From Fistularia commersonii (lineage: Eukaryota > Chordata > Actinopteri > Syngnathiformes > Fistulariidae): 64,000 nt of DNA. Positions 19,684-31,390 of the stretch are shown here, in pieces. The stretch covers positions 1,024,863 through 1,088,862 of the forward strand of contig JBBMNZ010000004.1 in assembly GCA_037954325.1 (NCBI GenBank), in the 5' to 3' direction. Under the pieces are notes generated by a model. The model saw only the letters and a list, made by a program, of their open reading frames with translations. It was not told the origin of the DNA and ran no database searches. The number at the start of each line of letters is the position of its first letter. Position 1 is the stretch's first letter. Both the position numbers and the translations under genes were made by a program.

Positions 19684-22600
19684 TCAACTCTCCAAATATT
19701 TTTTAATGGCTGCCCATTTGTCAAGATATAGGTCTGTCTGAAGTCGTAAGTTTGCTGTTATGCGTTCCATGCAGTTTACCTCCTTAAGCCTCTGACGCCA
19801 CTGGTCCAGGGTAGGTGGGTGGGGTTTGAGCCAGTTTACTGGGATCATTTTATGTGCAATTAATAGAAGAACTCTAAGCGTAAACACCTGGTTTTTCCTT
19901 CGGCCGCTTGTTGATGCTGTACCCATAATAAATTGCTGTGGATCAATTGGTCTTTTTAATTTTAAAATCTCACTTATTTGTTTTTTTACCTCTTCCCAGA
20001 ATTTCATCAGTTTAGGGCAGTCCCAAAAGATGTGGGAAAAGTCCCCCGTTATTCCACAGCCCCTCCAACACAGGGGAGAACAGTTATTATCATAAGAAGC
20101 TATTATCAAGGGACTTTTAAAATACCTTATTCTTAACTTCCAGCTGAACTCCCTCCATGTTGGGTTGCTTAAACATTTTTGCCAGGGCAACCAAGAACTC
20201 TCCCATTCTCCATCAGCAATCACGGCATGAGATTCCAGTTCCCACTTAGCTTTCACATCCAGTGTGTCCACTAAAGTGTCCATACGTATCCTGCCATATA
20301 TATCTGATATTGTATTTTTAATGTTCATTTTGTTCTCAACTATCTCAATCCAATATTGTTCAAAATTAGTTGAAGATTCTTTAATATTGTCCCATTCTTT
20401 GTGTGTCATCAAATAATGTTGAATTTCTAAATGAATCCTTAGAGTCAATGTTGTATTTTGCCTGAAGTTGTGAAAAAGCCCTCAGAGTTCTTCCTTCAAA
20501 TAACTGATTTATTGTGATTAAACCTTTCCCTGCCCATCTAATGAAACCACCGTCCATCTTTGCTGGCAGAAAATTACCTGCTGCTGTTATTTTTGCTGCC
20601 CTCGATAGAGATAGAGGTAGATTCAGGAATCGTCTTGTCTTTTCCCAAACCTTAAGTGTATGGTTGACATATTCATTTTGTATCTTAAGTCAACGTCTTG
20701 GTTTGAATTTAGAAAGGGAAGAGTTGAAAGCCACACATTTTTAACTGAACCTTGCTCTATATGCACCCATCTTGTGTCCATATCTAGTTTTATCCATGAG
20801 ACCAATTTTCCAAGTTGTGCTGCCAGGTAGTTACTTCAGAAGTGAGGCAAAGCCAATCCGCCCTTATCTCTGGGTGCACAGAGTATTTTCAATCTCACTC
20901 TGGGCCTCTTGTTCAGCCATATATATTTGGAAATGAGCTTATCCAGTGATGTAAAGGTAGATACAGGAACAGTGATAGGCAGAGCATTGAACAGAAACAG
21001 CATTCTAGGTAGGACATTCATCCTGATACTTTCTATCCTCCCAACTAAGGACAAAGGAAGCACCTCCCATCTTTCCATGTCATTTTTGATCTGAGAAATG
21101 AGTTTACCATAATTTGCCTTATATAGCTGACTTGTGTCGTGTGTGAGAACGATTCCCAGGTATCTAAAGCCCCCTTTTGACCACTTGAATTTCACCTCTC
21201 CATCCAAGCATGTCGGCCAGCATCCTGCTATCATCATTGCTTCTGATTTCCCCTCATTCACCTTGTACCCTGACACCTCCCCATAGTCCCTCAGGCATTG
21301 CATAAGGGCCGGTATAGATGACTGAGGATTTCTTATAAACAAAAGAACGTCATCCGCGAACAACAAAATTTTGTGCATCTCCCCTCCTTCATCCACTATT
21401 CCCTCGATCTGATCGTTTGTCCTTATCAATTCAGCAAGCGGTTCGATACACAATAACAAAATAGGCGAGATTGGGTTCCCCTGCCTGACTCCTTTTTTAA
21501 GGTGAAAAAATTGGGAGCAGCACCCATTCACTCTGACCCTTGATATTGGGTCTTTATTCAGTGTTTCAATCCATTTTATAAATGTCAAATTAAAACCCAT
21601 TTGTTCCATAGTAAATTTCAGATATGTCCAGTCCACCCTGTCGAACGCCTTCTCAGCATCTAGACTGAGAAGCATTGACGGGTGAACCGAATGTCTTGCC
21701 ACTGATTGTACATTTAATGCTCTTCTAATATTATTTGCTCCTTGTCGACCGGGTATGAAACCGGTCTGGATTAATCAATTTACCTAAGTACTTCTGCATT
21801 CTATTTGCTAATATGGCACTAATAATCTTACGTCATTCCCCAACAAACTGATCGGCCTATAGGCACCACAATCTAATGGATCTTTCCCCTCTTTGTGTAT
21901 AACCGTTATTACTGCCTCAGACCAGCTCTCAGGTGGGTCATTTTCCTGTAAGGCATAATTAAAGATCTGGCAAAGTTTTGGCACGAGCTCCTCTCCAAAG
22001 GCCTTATAAAATTCACCTGGTAGACCGTCTGCCAGGGGATTTGTTGTTTTTTAATGACTTGATATCGTCTTGTATCTCGTTTTCTTGGATAGGAGCTATT
22101 AATTCGTCCGCCTCAGATGCAGAGAGTTTTATTAAATTAAGATTTTTGAATATGTCTTCTAATTTCCTTTTGTCTTGTGTTTCTCCTGATGTATCATAAA
22201 GATTTTTATAGTAAGTCTGGAATGCCTCAGCTATCTCCTCTGGGTGGGAGACCTCGGTCAGAGAGGAGGGGTGTTTTATCTCAGGGACAATACGGCTTGA
22301 TTGTTGTTTCCTCAGTTGAAAGGCAAGTAGCCGGCTCGCCCGATTTCCCTTTTCATAGTACCTTTGGCTTGTGTATCGAAGTGCTCCCTCTGCTTTTCAA
22401 GTGAGAAGTTCATCCAAGGAGGTTTTGCTTTCTTGTATTTGTTTAAAGACATTTTTGTCCCTTGTCATTTTGTGTTCATGTACAAGTCTTTTTATGTCAC
22501 TTTCCAGCTGTTTTTCCTTTTCCATTCTCTGTCTGTTTAATCTAACCGCAATTTCAATACATTTCCCTCTCAGCACCACCTTTGCCCCCTCCCAAAGAGT

Positions 22601-23441
22601 CGAGGGGGATACTGATCCATTATCATTCATTTTGATGTATTCATCAATTGTTTTTTTTATGTTTTCCTTTATATTTGGATCTGTCAACAATGAAATTTTT
22701 TGTCTCCCGTATTTGAAGTGCCAACCAAAGCCTAAATTTAATTTCATATATACAGGACCATGATCAGATAGGGTACCAGGTTCAATAACACATTCTCTGA
22801 CTTTATATAATCTTTGTTTTGAAATGCAAATCAAATCAATTCTTGAATATGACCCATGTACCATGGACAGAAAGGTGAAATCTCTCGTGGTTGGGTTCTT
22901 AGCCCTCCAAACATCCACAAGTCCTAGTTCTTCCAACATATGTTTTGCTGCCCTGGATTTCCTGCTAATGGGCCCATAATCAGAAGGAGTTTTATCCATT
23001 TAAAACACAATTGAAATCACCTCCTAAAATGATGGTACCTCTGTCTTCTCTTGTCATTACAGTTGCCACTTCTTTAAAGAAATTGGGGTCATCTTCATTA
23101 GGGGCATAGATATTCATGATAGTTTGCTCTGCTCCACCTACTGTTCCCATAATAAGTATATATCTCCCCGCTTTATACTTCACTTCTCTCTGATTTGCAA
23201 AACTAATTGAATGACTAATTAAAGTTGCTACTCCTCTCTTTCTGCTGTTTGAACAAAAAACATAGAATACCCGTGCAACCCAGTCTCTCCTCAATTTCTT
23301 ATGTTCTACCTCATTTAAGTGTGTTTCCTGTAGTAACGCTATTGAGCAATTAAGTTTTTTCAACTGGGTCAGCATTTTCTTTCTTTTTATAGGATTATTT
23401 AATCATTTGACATTATGACTGATAATCCCTACCTCTGACAT
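19684..23441 (-). pseudogene. L1 ORF2, nearly complete but interrupted
   Basis: The frame opens at 23441 (MSEVGIISHNVK) and hits TGA at 23405-23403 where copy 1 has Gly. The endonuclease block (QETHLNEVEHK; GGDFNC; SDHGPV) runs 23375-22397, the RT 21702-20836 with FADDVLLF and GVRQGNPISPIL, and the C-terminal cysteine region (CWRGCG, HIFWDCPK) 20448-19684. Further breaks lie near 22990, 22390, 21830 and 20830. It is better preserved than copy 1, which suggests a more recent insertion. Confidence 0.85.
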
Positions 23442-23516
23442 AAATCGGCATTTCTTATTTTCATTTTACTCTCCCCAGATTCACCTTTGCATAAAGTGAC
23501 TATCCTTGCCCTAGTA

Positions 23517-23638
23517 GTTCTGTATATTTCCTGTGCATCGTGTATTTGCAAGTGTATTTGCAGTCCCTATGTCCTCTATTGTAAGTCGCTTTGGATAAAA
23601 GTGTCTGCCAAATGCAATGTAATGTAAAAAAAAAAAAA
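23517..23638 (+). mobile_element. SINE/tail-like insertion within L1 copy 2
   Basis: This stretch is absent from L1 copy 1. On the minus strand it begins with a poly(T) run and continues CATTACATTGCATTTGGCAG and TTATCCAAAGCGACTTACAA, a sequence widespread in fish genomes as a short repeat. About 12 bp of L1 sequence are missing at the junction. Confidence 0.65.
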
Positions 23639-24058
23639 AACTTGTGCCGACCTAACCGACATGTCAAGGAAATAAGATCTCTTAAAACACAGAACAGAAA
23701 AATTAAAATAAGCATATGTGACTTCCAATAGTCCAGCTGAGTACAGAGATCTGTCCAGCTCCTGTTGTAATGCAGGCAGAGGGTTGTGATTTAAGATTCC
23801 CTCTGGGCAAAGTGCACTAAGTGCTGTCCAAACCACAGACCAAAGAAAAAAACAAAATCTTTGGTGAGGCGGTGATCCCAACACGGGTCTCATCGTAAAA
23901 AAATATTAATTGAAAATAATAGCAGAGTTAACTCTCCTCTCAATAACTTTACAATATGATTCACTTAACTTCGGCATATTTGGCCGTTTAAACTATGAAC
24001 AGTAATACACATAGAACTTTAAGATTGACAGTAATAACGTTATCTAATTATTTTAACA

Positions 24059-25100
24059 TTACCCGGGCACAGAACTCCTCATCATTTTAGTCCAGCAAAA
24101 CAGCCGCAGGTCTGCGGCGGACAGTGATGTGTCCTTTCTTTCTCTCTTCCCACCATCCTGTCTTTTCCATGTATCTTTTGAGAGTTCCCATTCCAGTCTC
24201 TCTCTCTCACTAACCTGCAACTCGATGCCCGGCTTCTTCAACGTTGGCACAGCATCCACCAGCGTAGGAAATGTTTTCACTCCCGACTCCAAGTTGATTC
24301 TCAGCTGCGCCGGATAGCGGCACATTGCCCGGATCTCCTTCTCCTTCAGCTGCTTGATCACTCCTCGGACCCGCGTTCTCTTCCTCTGTATTTCCGGAGA
24401 GTAATCCTGGTCGAAGTAAATCACTCCTTTTTGGAACTTCACTCGTTTTCGGGCCCATGCTTGTCGCAGCACTGCTTCCTTTACTGTATAATCCAGAAAC
24501 CTCACGATAATGGAGCGCGGAGGCGCTGAGCTCGCAGGCTTTAGCCCCAGTGATCTGTGTGCCCTCTCCATTTTTATGTTTAGCTCGGGCGGGAGTTGTA
24601 GCGCCGTCTCAATTAAGTCCCTCACAAAACCAATCATGTCACCTTTCTCACTTTCCTCTGGGACTTGATAAATTCTCAGATTGTTGCGGCGCATCCGGTT
24701 CTGTAGATCGTTGCACATGTTCGTCAGGGCCGCCTCCCGTTTCAACAGGTGCCTCAGCATCCTCTCATGGCGCTGGCCTGTGTCCTCCGCCTGGCCTACC
24801 CTGGTCTCCACTTCCTCAGTTCTCCGCTCTAGCTTCTCCATCCTTTGAGTCAAGTCCGTGACCGACACCTCCAGTCTAGTTAATTGTTAATTGTTCCTTA
24901 GTGTCTGCAAATGCTTGCTTATTTTCTTTCCGCAACTCTTTCAACTCACGAAGAATGTTCTCCATGTTCTGTTCATCTATTTTTCCGCCCACCTGGCTTG
25001 GGGAAGATGGCGGCCGATTTTTTCCTATCGCTTCTTCTTGCTGTTTTTGCTGTTTTCCTGCGTTCCGTGTGTCTCTGACCGTGCTCATCCTAATCTGCAA
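24059..25100 (-). pseudogene. L1 ORF1 RNA-binding protein, one frameshift
   Basis: Starting at 25100, the protein has a basic, Gln-rich N-terminus, a coiled-coil-like stretch (LTQRMEKLERRTEEVETRVG) and then the L1 ORF1 RNA-recognition region (RRNNLRIYQVPEE; IKMERAHRSLG; DYSPEIQRKR). A 7-bp tandem duplication (AATTAAC twice, near 24883-24896) shifts the frame and creates a stop between the two halves. Otherwise the 330-340 residue protein is intact. Confidence 0.85.
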
Positions 25101-25235
25101 TGCTTCAGACTCACTCTTCCACCATTAAACTGTCAAGTATTTTTTTCATAAACTGCCGAATACTACCAATTTTCGGGAGAGCTCAACTCCGTGCGTATGT
25201 CTCAGTACATTGCGTCACCGGAAGTCCGGAATGGA

Positions 25236-25711
25236 CATCCCGATGGCCTTTCTGCTCCACCTGCTTTAAGGGACTTCTCATAAACATCTTCCAGCGATCT
25301 CTTCCTCTGATGACACACTGCTTGACCAGAGAGTATTCTGAAGATCACTGTGTTTCTGATAGTTACAAACCCTTGCTGCTAGATGTACTCTCTCTTTCTT
25401 ATCCTCCTTCAGGCCTGGTTCTCCACCTCTTTCTGCTCAATAGCCTCCATCTTTTCTAAAGAGTATCAAAGAAAGATATTGAGCGTCTTTATTGGACTTT
25501 TGTTGATGGGAGCTCTCTGATGTTGGATTGCTGACAAAAGGACATTTGTGGATGAATGTAATGAAATCATTTCATGAGGGAGCCTTGTTTTACAAAGAAT
25601 GACAGATGTCACACAACTTGTGGTGAGCAGAGACCCGACACTGGTCCTCAGTGAAGTGTGTCAGTCTCTGCAGCAGCAGACACTTCACTTTCACTTCAGT
25701 CTGACTGAGGG
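25236..25711. other. V2 3' flank
   Basis: It matches the V5 3' flank (49799-50235) and, from 25340, the V1 3' flank (17910-18280). A segment reading TTTCTGATAGTTACAAACCC is shared with V1 and missing from V5, so V1 and V2 are closest relatives. No gene is seen. Confidence 0.8.
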
Positions 25712-25739
25712 GGTTTTTGTACGACGCTTTTTCACTGTG
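25712..25739 (-). other. V2 recombination signal, 12-bp spacer
   Basis: Heptamer CACAGTG (25739-25733), 12-nt spacer, nonamer ACAAAAACC (25720-25712), identical in sequence to the V1 signal. Confidence 0.95.
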
Positions 25740-26054
25740 TGAACGTCCACTGACTGTTGATGTTATGTGCACTCTGACAGTAATAAACTGCTGCATCTTC
25801 AGCCTGGACTCCTCTGATGGTCAGAGTGAAGTCAGAGTTTGATCCACTGCCTGAAAAACGATCTGGAATTCCTGATTCTCTAGTTGTAGCCCAATAAATG
25901 AGGAGTTTTGGAGCTTGTCCTTCTTTCTGTTGGTACCAGGCCAGACGGTCCCCACCGTAAACCTTCTGACTGGTCCTACAGGAGATGGAGACGGGGTCTC
26001 CTGGAGCAGAGCTCTTTGCTGCAGGCTGAGTCACCGTGACCTGACCTCTGGACT
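25740..26054 (-). CDS. Ig light chain V2 exon (family A)
   Basis: It reads ESRGQVTVTQPAAKSS with anchors SISCRTSQ, AWYQQKEG and VYYCQS, no stops, and is 315 nt like V1 and V5. The CDR-type residues (KVYGGDRLA, YWATTRES, AHNINSQWTF) differ from V1 while framework and leader are nearly identical. The 3' end GTGGACGTTCA shares ten bases with the start of J1 and J2. It is separated from J1-C1 by the antisense L1 and V1, so a join would invert about 9 kb. Confidence 0.95.
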
Positions 26055-26161
26055 CTGAGGATACAGACACACAAAGTGAAAGTAACTCCACGGCTTTGCG
26101 GGCTTCATCTCACACATAGTGATGTTGAGAGAGGAGAGGAGGTGGACTCTCTGGACTATAC

Positions 26162-26213
26162 CTGTGAAGCAGCAGCAGAGGAGAGTCCAGATGAGGACGG
26201 AGACCCGCATCAT
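26162..26213 (-). CDS. V2 leader exon
   Basis: It encodes MMRVSVLIWTLLCCCFT and ends at a GTATAG donor, while V1, V5 and V7 have GTAAAG. The intron to the V exon is 107 bp. The start is chosen as for V1. Confidence 0.9.
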
Positions 26214-26317
26214 GTTTGTGATGAGGAGGATTTGTGATGAAGGACGGCTGTCAGTCATCCAGGGTCCAAGTGTCAGGACTATAAAGAGTCCCAGAGCACT
26301 GGAGCATGGAGCTGCTG

Positions 26318-26325
26318 ATGCAAAG
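26318..26325 (-). promoter_or_regulatory. Octamer-like element of the V2 promoter
   Basis: CTTTGCAT on the V strand, about 105 bp from the leader ATG, with the same TATA-like box (26279-26286) as V1. Confidence 0.6.
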
Positions 26326-26426
26326 TGTCCCTATGAAAATCAACGCCTGACTCCAGCCAGCATTTTCAGGGAGGTCTCAACCATGCAGATGGTTGGTTGT
26401 TCATGCTTCTATTTGTTTCTCCTTTT

Positions 26427-28795
26427 GTTTTTTTATTTTAACCTTTATTTAACCAGGAAAAAAAGTCCCGTTGAGATTAAAAACCTCTTTTACAAGAGAG
26501 TCCTGGCCAAGAGGCAGCAGTGAGTTACAGACAGAACAACATTACAAACAGTTAAAAGAAGCAATTACATTTTGACTAGTTGACCTCTAGTGTTCTCAGT
26601 TTGGTTTTAAAAGCATTTAGTGAGATAAAATAAGGGAGTTTCCAGTCTTTTTGAAGTCTGTTCCATGCAGTGGGGGCAGCACAGGCAAAAGCCCTTTTCC
26701 GTTGTTCTGTGCTTGCAAAAGGGACATAAAGCAACAGTCGATCATGTGACTGCAGCAGGTGAGAATCAACAGTCCGCCTTGTGACTCAGTCACAGATGTA
26801 CGAGGGCAGCAGCCCGAGCACGGCCTTATAAATAAAAGTGTACCAATGCCCCGACCTCCCGGTGCACAAAGAAGGCCATCCAACACGGGAATATAGTTCA
26901 CAATGATGTGTTAACCATCTAGCGAGGCGTGATACGCGGTGTCGACTTTTTGAAGACTTTGAGCAGAGGCGTTCATGTACAGCAGATCACCATCATCTAA
27001 AATAGCTAAAAAAGTTGCTTCTTAACATTAGAGGAGAAACACACCTTGTTTCGAAAAAGAAAAGCCAGTTTAAGTTTTTTCACAAGACAGTCAATATGGG
27101 GCTTGAATGTCAAAGAGTCATCAAGTAAAACCCCGAGGTATTTCTATTCATGCACCCGCTCGATGACACTTCCCTTGAAAGTTGACACCACGGGAAGATC
27201 TGTAGGGACCTTCTTGCTATTTGGAAACATCATGAGCTTTGTTTTGTCAGCATTTAGAATCAGTTTTAGCTGCACTAGTGCGAGCTGAATCACATCAAAA
27301 GTTTTCTGCGCAGATTCAATTGCTTTCACAGGGGTGGATCCAAAGCAGAAGATGATTGTGTCATCAGCATGAAGATGAACATTGGCATCTGACAGATTTT
27401 TTCCTAGTTCATTAATGTACAAAATGAACTAGAGGGGTCCTAATATTGAACCCTGTGGCACCCCCTTTTGGACACTCAAAGAGTCAGAATCCAGACCATC
27501 ACATTTAACGCACTGAGTCCTGTCACTCAAGTCATTTCTAAACCAAGATATTACAGAGCTACAAAATCCAAAACTGCCGAGCCGATGCATTAAAACAGCA
27601 TGATCTACAGTATCAAAAGCTTTCGACAAATCAATAAGAAGCCAGGCATAATATTGCTTCTTATCAAGAGCAGAATGTATGTCATTGACCACCTGTGTGG
27701 CTGCTGTGATGGTACGATGTTTTTTTCCTGAAACCTGATAGCAAATTTGAAAGAAGTTCACTAGAAAAACTTTTAGCTGATCACAAACAAGGGGTTCAAT
27801 AATTTTTGATAAGACACACAAATTGGATATTGGTCTGGATATTGGATATTGGTCTCACCTCCGTTTAGTAAAGGAGTAACAAAAGCCGATTTCCAAATGG
27901 CTGGAATTTCGCCACTTTGGGTGGAAAGATTGAAGAGGACTGTAAGGGGCTGTGCTCCAAAATCTGCTGCTATTTGCAGAAAATAAGATTCTATCATATC
28001 TGGACCAGAGGGTTTTTCTATGATCTAAAGTTTTGAGTGCTTTATGCACTTGCTGCTATTTTCCCAAATAATACTGTAAGTTTATAAGGTTATTATTGGT
28101 GCTTTTTATGTGTCGAGGCTGTTTGATATAAAGGCATTTATTGTGGCTACTGTCCGTTTTTGTGGCTCCCGCCATGCGACTCTCTATATGCGACTCTCGC
28201 ATTTCTGCATAATAAGATGTTTTTTTTATTTTATAGCCATAAACTAATTATGGGGGGTGGATTCATTCGGAGCACTACTGAAGGTCTAGGTGTAAAATGC
28301 ACGGCCCGCCACTGTCTTGTGGATAACGAGCGGATTACTTTTAGGGATCTTAGTGTCCCGGCAAGCAGCAACAGCGCAGTGATCACTCATATCATTGCAG
28401 AAAACTCCCAGAGCTGAGAATTTATGAGGAACATTTGAAAGGATTAAATCAAGTCAAGTGGATTTATCAGGACTTCTAATATTTGGCCGAGTAGATAGAT
28501 TGACCGATTGACTTAGATTATTTGAGTCACAGAAGCATTTAAACTCATCCAAAACTGAGGTTAACCAGTCCCAATTTAAGTCCCCGGACAGCAAGAGTTC
28601 GTTTGACTTAAGCCTAGATAAAAGATGTCTTAATGTTGACAAAGCTTCCTTTTTGGCAGAGGGAGGCCGATAGCAACCAGCAGCCATTAAACGCAGGGAT
28701 TTTGCAATTTCTATATTTAAAGCCAAAAACTCCAATTGCTTACAGATGGATTCAGATAGAAGAACTACAACAACAAATCTTGAGTCCACCGTAAA
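26427..28795 (-). mobile_element. CR1/L2-like LINE upstream of V2, with hAT remnant
   Basis: On the minus strand, RT motifs are visible: FIDLSKAFDTVDHA-like (LIDLSKAFDTVDHAVLMHRL), WFRNDLSDRTQ, GVPQGSILGPL and a YADD-equivalent HADDTII (27429-27360). The endonuclease part lies at 28323-28790 (GCYRPPSAKKEAL; LLSGDLNWDW; SRPNIRSPDKS-like). Compared with the unit-2 copy (50952-54700), about 1.4 kb are deleted at 28051-28056. Multiple frameshifts make it non-functional. Confidence 0.8.
28052..28314 (+). mobile_element. hAT element remnant (right end)
   Basis: It equals the right part of the complete hAT at 53194-54259, ending in ...GGCCCGCCACTG and followed by the target duplication TCTTGTGG (28315-28322). 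The left end was removed by a deletion at a TGCTGC microhomology. Confidence 0.8.
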
Positions 28796-28799
28796 ATAG

Positions 28800-29335
28800 T
28801 CTTTAAATCAGATTTGTCAGAAAAGAATATGCAAACATAGATATAGATACCAAGGAACAAGATGGTGTATAACATGAACAACAGACAAACAAAATCTTAA
28901 CATATGAGAAGAAAAAAGAAAGTCCTTGTGCAGAGAATGGTGATAGAAACAGCAGGTGTACAGTAGGGATGAGGATCCTGAAAGAGACATGATGAGCAAG
29001 GTGTCCTGGAGAATGTGTAGATATCAATATTGCACGGATAACAGTGCTAAGTAGAGGTGGAGGTAGTGCTCATGGAGGTCGTGAGCCGGTGCAACAAAGA
29101 GTGTTTTGAGATGTTTGTGAGCAGCATCTGCACTGAGCTTTATGTGCTTGTTGCATTGAACAGTCTGACAGCCGATGGGATGAAGGACCTGCAGTGGCGT
29201 TCCTTCTTGCAGCCAGGATGCAACAGTCTTTGGCCGAAGGAGCTGCTTAGATCCCTGCAGGGTCATGCAGAGGCTGAGAGGAGGCTGTTGTCAGTCCTCC
29301 CACTCTTAGACTTATTGGAAAGAGTTCCCTGTTGA
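28800..29335 (-). mobile_element. Decayed LINE tail-like sequence between LINE and V4
   Basis: A block reading GACAGCCGATGGGATGAAGG, AGGACCTGCAGTGGCGTTCC and a repeated TGCAACA/GTCTTTGGCCGAAGG recurs at 54735-55260 in unit 2 and resembles LINE 3' UTR sequence common in fish. No frame is intact. Confidence 0.5.
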
Positions 29336-29394
29336 CAGTCGTCGCTGAAATGGTTCAGTGCTGAACATGTGCAGAGGTGTATCCCAGGGTTCCC

Positions 29395-29880
29395 TCTATA
29401 AATTCACAGAACCAAGTCCAAAAGCTCCCAATTTTACCCTTGTATGCTGATGACACTGTCATTTCCTGCTGTGTCTCATATTATTTCATGCATAAATGTA
29501 TTGATCTTGTCATTGTTACAAATAGTGTGTTGGATCACTGTTTCATTGGAACTGCTCCACATGTATCTTGGACGTAGAATTAAAGTCAGTATGTTTCCAA
29601 TGTCATATTTAAATTGTGATTGTTTCATGTTGTTTGTGTTTGTCTTCCTTTGCTTTCCCTCCTGTGTGATTCATCAGTCCTGCTCAGTCCAACCCTGTTC
29701 CTCATGTCTTGACCAATCAGCTCCCTGCCTGCTCACCTGTCTCTTGTTGTATCCCGTCAGTGTCGTATCTTTGCGACTTTTGTCCCAGAGGACTTGTTGT
29801 TTAGACACCAGGAAAGTCTTTGGCCTGAAGATCAGGTATTTTCTTTTATTTCAGGATTGGACTCTTAAGGAGGCTCACTG
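29395..29880 (+). other. V4 3' flank with RT scrap
   Basis: The + strand at 29435-29475 encodes LYADDTVIS, a LINE RT catalytic remnant. The whole stretch repeats at 55320-55810 in front of V6. No gene is otherwise visible. Confidence 0.6.
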
Positions 29881-29991
29881 AACTCTCTCTTGTGTTGAAA
29901 AGAAATAATTTGAATTTATTTCTATAAATAACTAGAATGCTACAATCCAGAATGTTGTTGCGGCTGCATCAGTTCCTCTTTAGCTGAGGGA

Positions 29992-30019
29992 GGTTTTTGT
30001 ACGACGTTGTATCACTGTG
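29992..30019 (-). other. V4 recombination signal, 12-bp spacer
   Basis: Heptamer CACAGTG (30019-30013), 12-nt spacer, nonamer ACAAAAACC (30000-29992). The spacer differs from family A except for the shared ACGACG next to the nonamer. Confidence 0.95.
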
Positions 30020-30316
30020 TGAACGGGAAGCTGTTGTCCTGCTGACAATAATAAACTCCTGCATCTTCATTCTGGACTCTGCTGATGGTCAGAGTGAAGT
30101 CATTCCCAGACTGACTCCCACTAAAACGATCAGACACTCCAGAGAAACGGTTGGTGGCATCATAAATAAGAAGCTTTGGAGCTTCTCCAGGTTTCTGAAG
30201 GTACCAGTGCAACTCATTGCTAACTCCTGTACTTGCTTTACATCTCATGGAGACGGTCTCTCCTGGGGCAGCAGACGGAGGTCCAGACTGAGTCAGGATA
30301 ACCTCCCCGGATGAAC
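30020..30316 (-). CDS. Ig light chain V4 exon (family B)
   Basis: After a TTTTGCAG acceptor it reads GSSGEVILTQSGPPSAAPGE, with anchors SMRCKAST, HWYLQKPGE and VYYCQQ. CDR-type residues are GVSNELH, YDATNRFS and DNSFPF. No stop is present. It is 297 nt, six codons shorter than family A (shorter CDR1 and CDR3). The end CCCGTTCA abuts the heptamer. The sequence is closer to classical kappa V domains than family A is. V6 is its near-identical counterpart in unit 2. Confidence 0.95.
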
Positions 30317-30480
30317 CTGCAAAACAAGTCGGCGGAAGATTTTAGGCGACAAATTGACGGACGTGGCAACAGAGGAGCACCGTTTCTCCAAGGTGGATGC
30401 TGCTCGTTTGTGTGTTCCTGCTTGGCATCAGAACTTGATGGTGGTGAACCTGGAGCAACGTCTCCAGAGGAGAGTCTCAC

Positions 30481-30532
30481 CCTGGACGAGGAGCCCCAGG
30501 GTGGCCAGCTGGAGGATCAGTGACTTCATCAT
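30481..30532 (-). CDS. V4 leader exon (family B)
   Basis: It encodes MMKSLILQLATLGLLVQ, a signal peptide unrelated to the family A leader, ending at a GTGAGA donor. The intron is 164 bp, versus 154 bp in V6. Confidence 0.9.
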
Positions 30533-31250
30533 GGTGCTGCCGGTGTGTCGGTGCTTCTGAAAGGTCTGGAGCTCTTAACAGCTGGGAGCGGAGGGGCAGG
30601 ACATGTATGCAAACACAGAGTCAGTCAGCTGGAGCTGTCCTCAACATGTCCTGCTGTGTCCTCCTCACTACTCCACACATACGCATTTGCCAGTTTCAAA
30701 GGTCTGAAGCTCAAGATGTTTGACTGTCACCATGCATTTATTGTAGTGAATCTTCCTGCTGCTCATAGAGTTCATTTTTGCACAACACCCTGTCGCTTTC
30801 TTGGATCCTGGAAAACAGCTCCCTTATTAATATTATTTGTCCACTGCTGTGACTGACTGTGGATCAATATATTTCAGTCCAGTCACTCCTGAAGCCACAG
30901 AAGAACTGATGACCCAGAGGTCCAAATCCTGATGTATGCTGATGACACTGTTGTTTCCTGAACACTTTTTGTCTTCAACAGTTTTAAGGATACATAAAGA
31001 GGATTTTTACAAGTTTTAGAGCTTGTCAAGTGAACTTCAGGCACATCAGCCTGCTGAATTCAGGTCCGTCTCTTGAACATTGGAGGTCTATCTGCAGGTG
31101 CAAGGTTTGGTAGACTAGATGTATGACATTCAGTGACAGTCAGGAAGCTCAGTTTTGTGATTGATAATCCAGGTTATTGGTCTACATGAACTTTGAGAGA
31201 ATGTTTTCAGCATTCGATGCACAGTCCTAAATATTAGCCTTTTCTAATGT
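30533..31250. other. V4 5' flank with RT scrap
   Basis: 30660-30900 matches the V6 5' flank (56580-56830). The unit-2 stretch 56835-57184 is missing at about 30914. 30930-30955 encodes a LMYADDTVV-like RT remnant on the + strand. Confidence 0.6.
30607..30614 (-). promoter_or_regulatory. Octamer-like element of the V4 promoter
   Basis: GTTTGCAT on the V strand, 7 of 8 octamer bases but with a different substituted first base than family A. It lies about 75 bp from the ATG. Confidence 0.6.
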
Positions 31251-31261
31251 TTTTGTTTTTG

Positions 31262-31390
31262 TAAAACGGCCGTGGGACTTGGGTTTTCATGCACATAGGG
31301 GCCCCACACACATTTGGAGGGGGAGGATACTTTATTATTTGTTTTTGTGCTTCTTCACACAGGTAGAAGCAAAGAAAAAAAATGAAAGAA
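31262..31390 (+). repeat. Dispersed repeat b, copy of 13105-13235
   Basis: See the copy at 13105. Here it carries 15-20 extra bases and runs into the A-rich tract. Confidence 0.7.

Larger units (their letters stand above)
19491..25235 (-). mobile_element. L1-clade LINE copy 2, near full length, antisense to J-C
   Basis: The poly(A) end is the T run at 19492-19509; the 5' end is near 25235, about 135 bp upstream of ORF1. It contains ORF1 and ORF2 and is the same family as copy 1 at 4447-8799, in opposite orientation. The left flank is the interior of the V1 LINE and the right flank is the 3' flank of V2. No target duplication is present, and the two flanks are not adjacent in unit 2, so the L1 marks a duplication junction. 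Confidence 0.85.

Noticed and set aside
29057..29335. 92-codon + strand frame upstream of V4
   Set aside because: The stretch matches a LINE-tail-like repeat that is duplicated at 54985-55260 with indels; there is no protein similarity.
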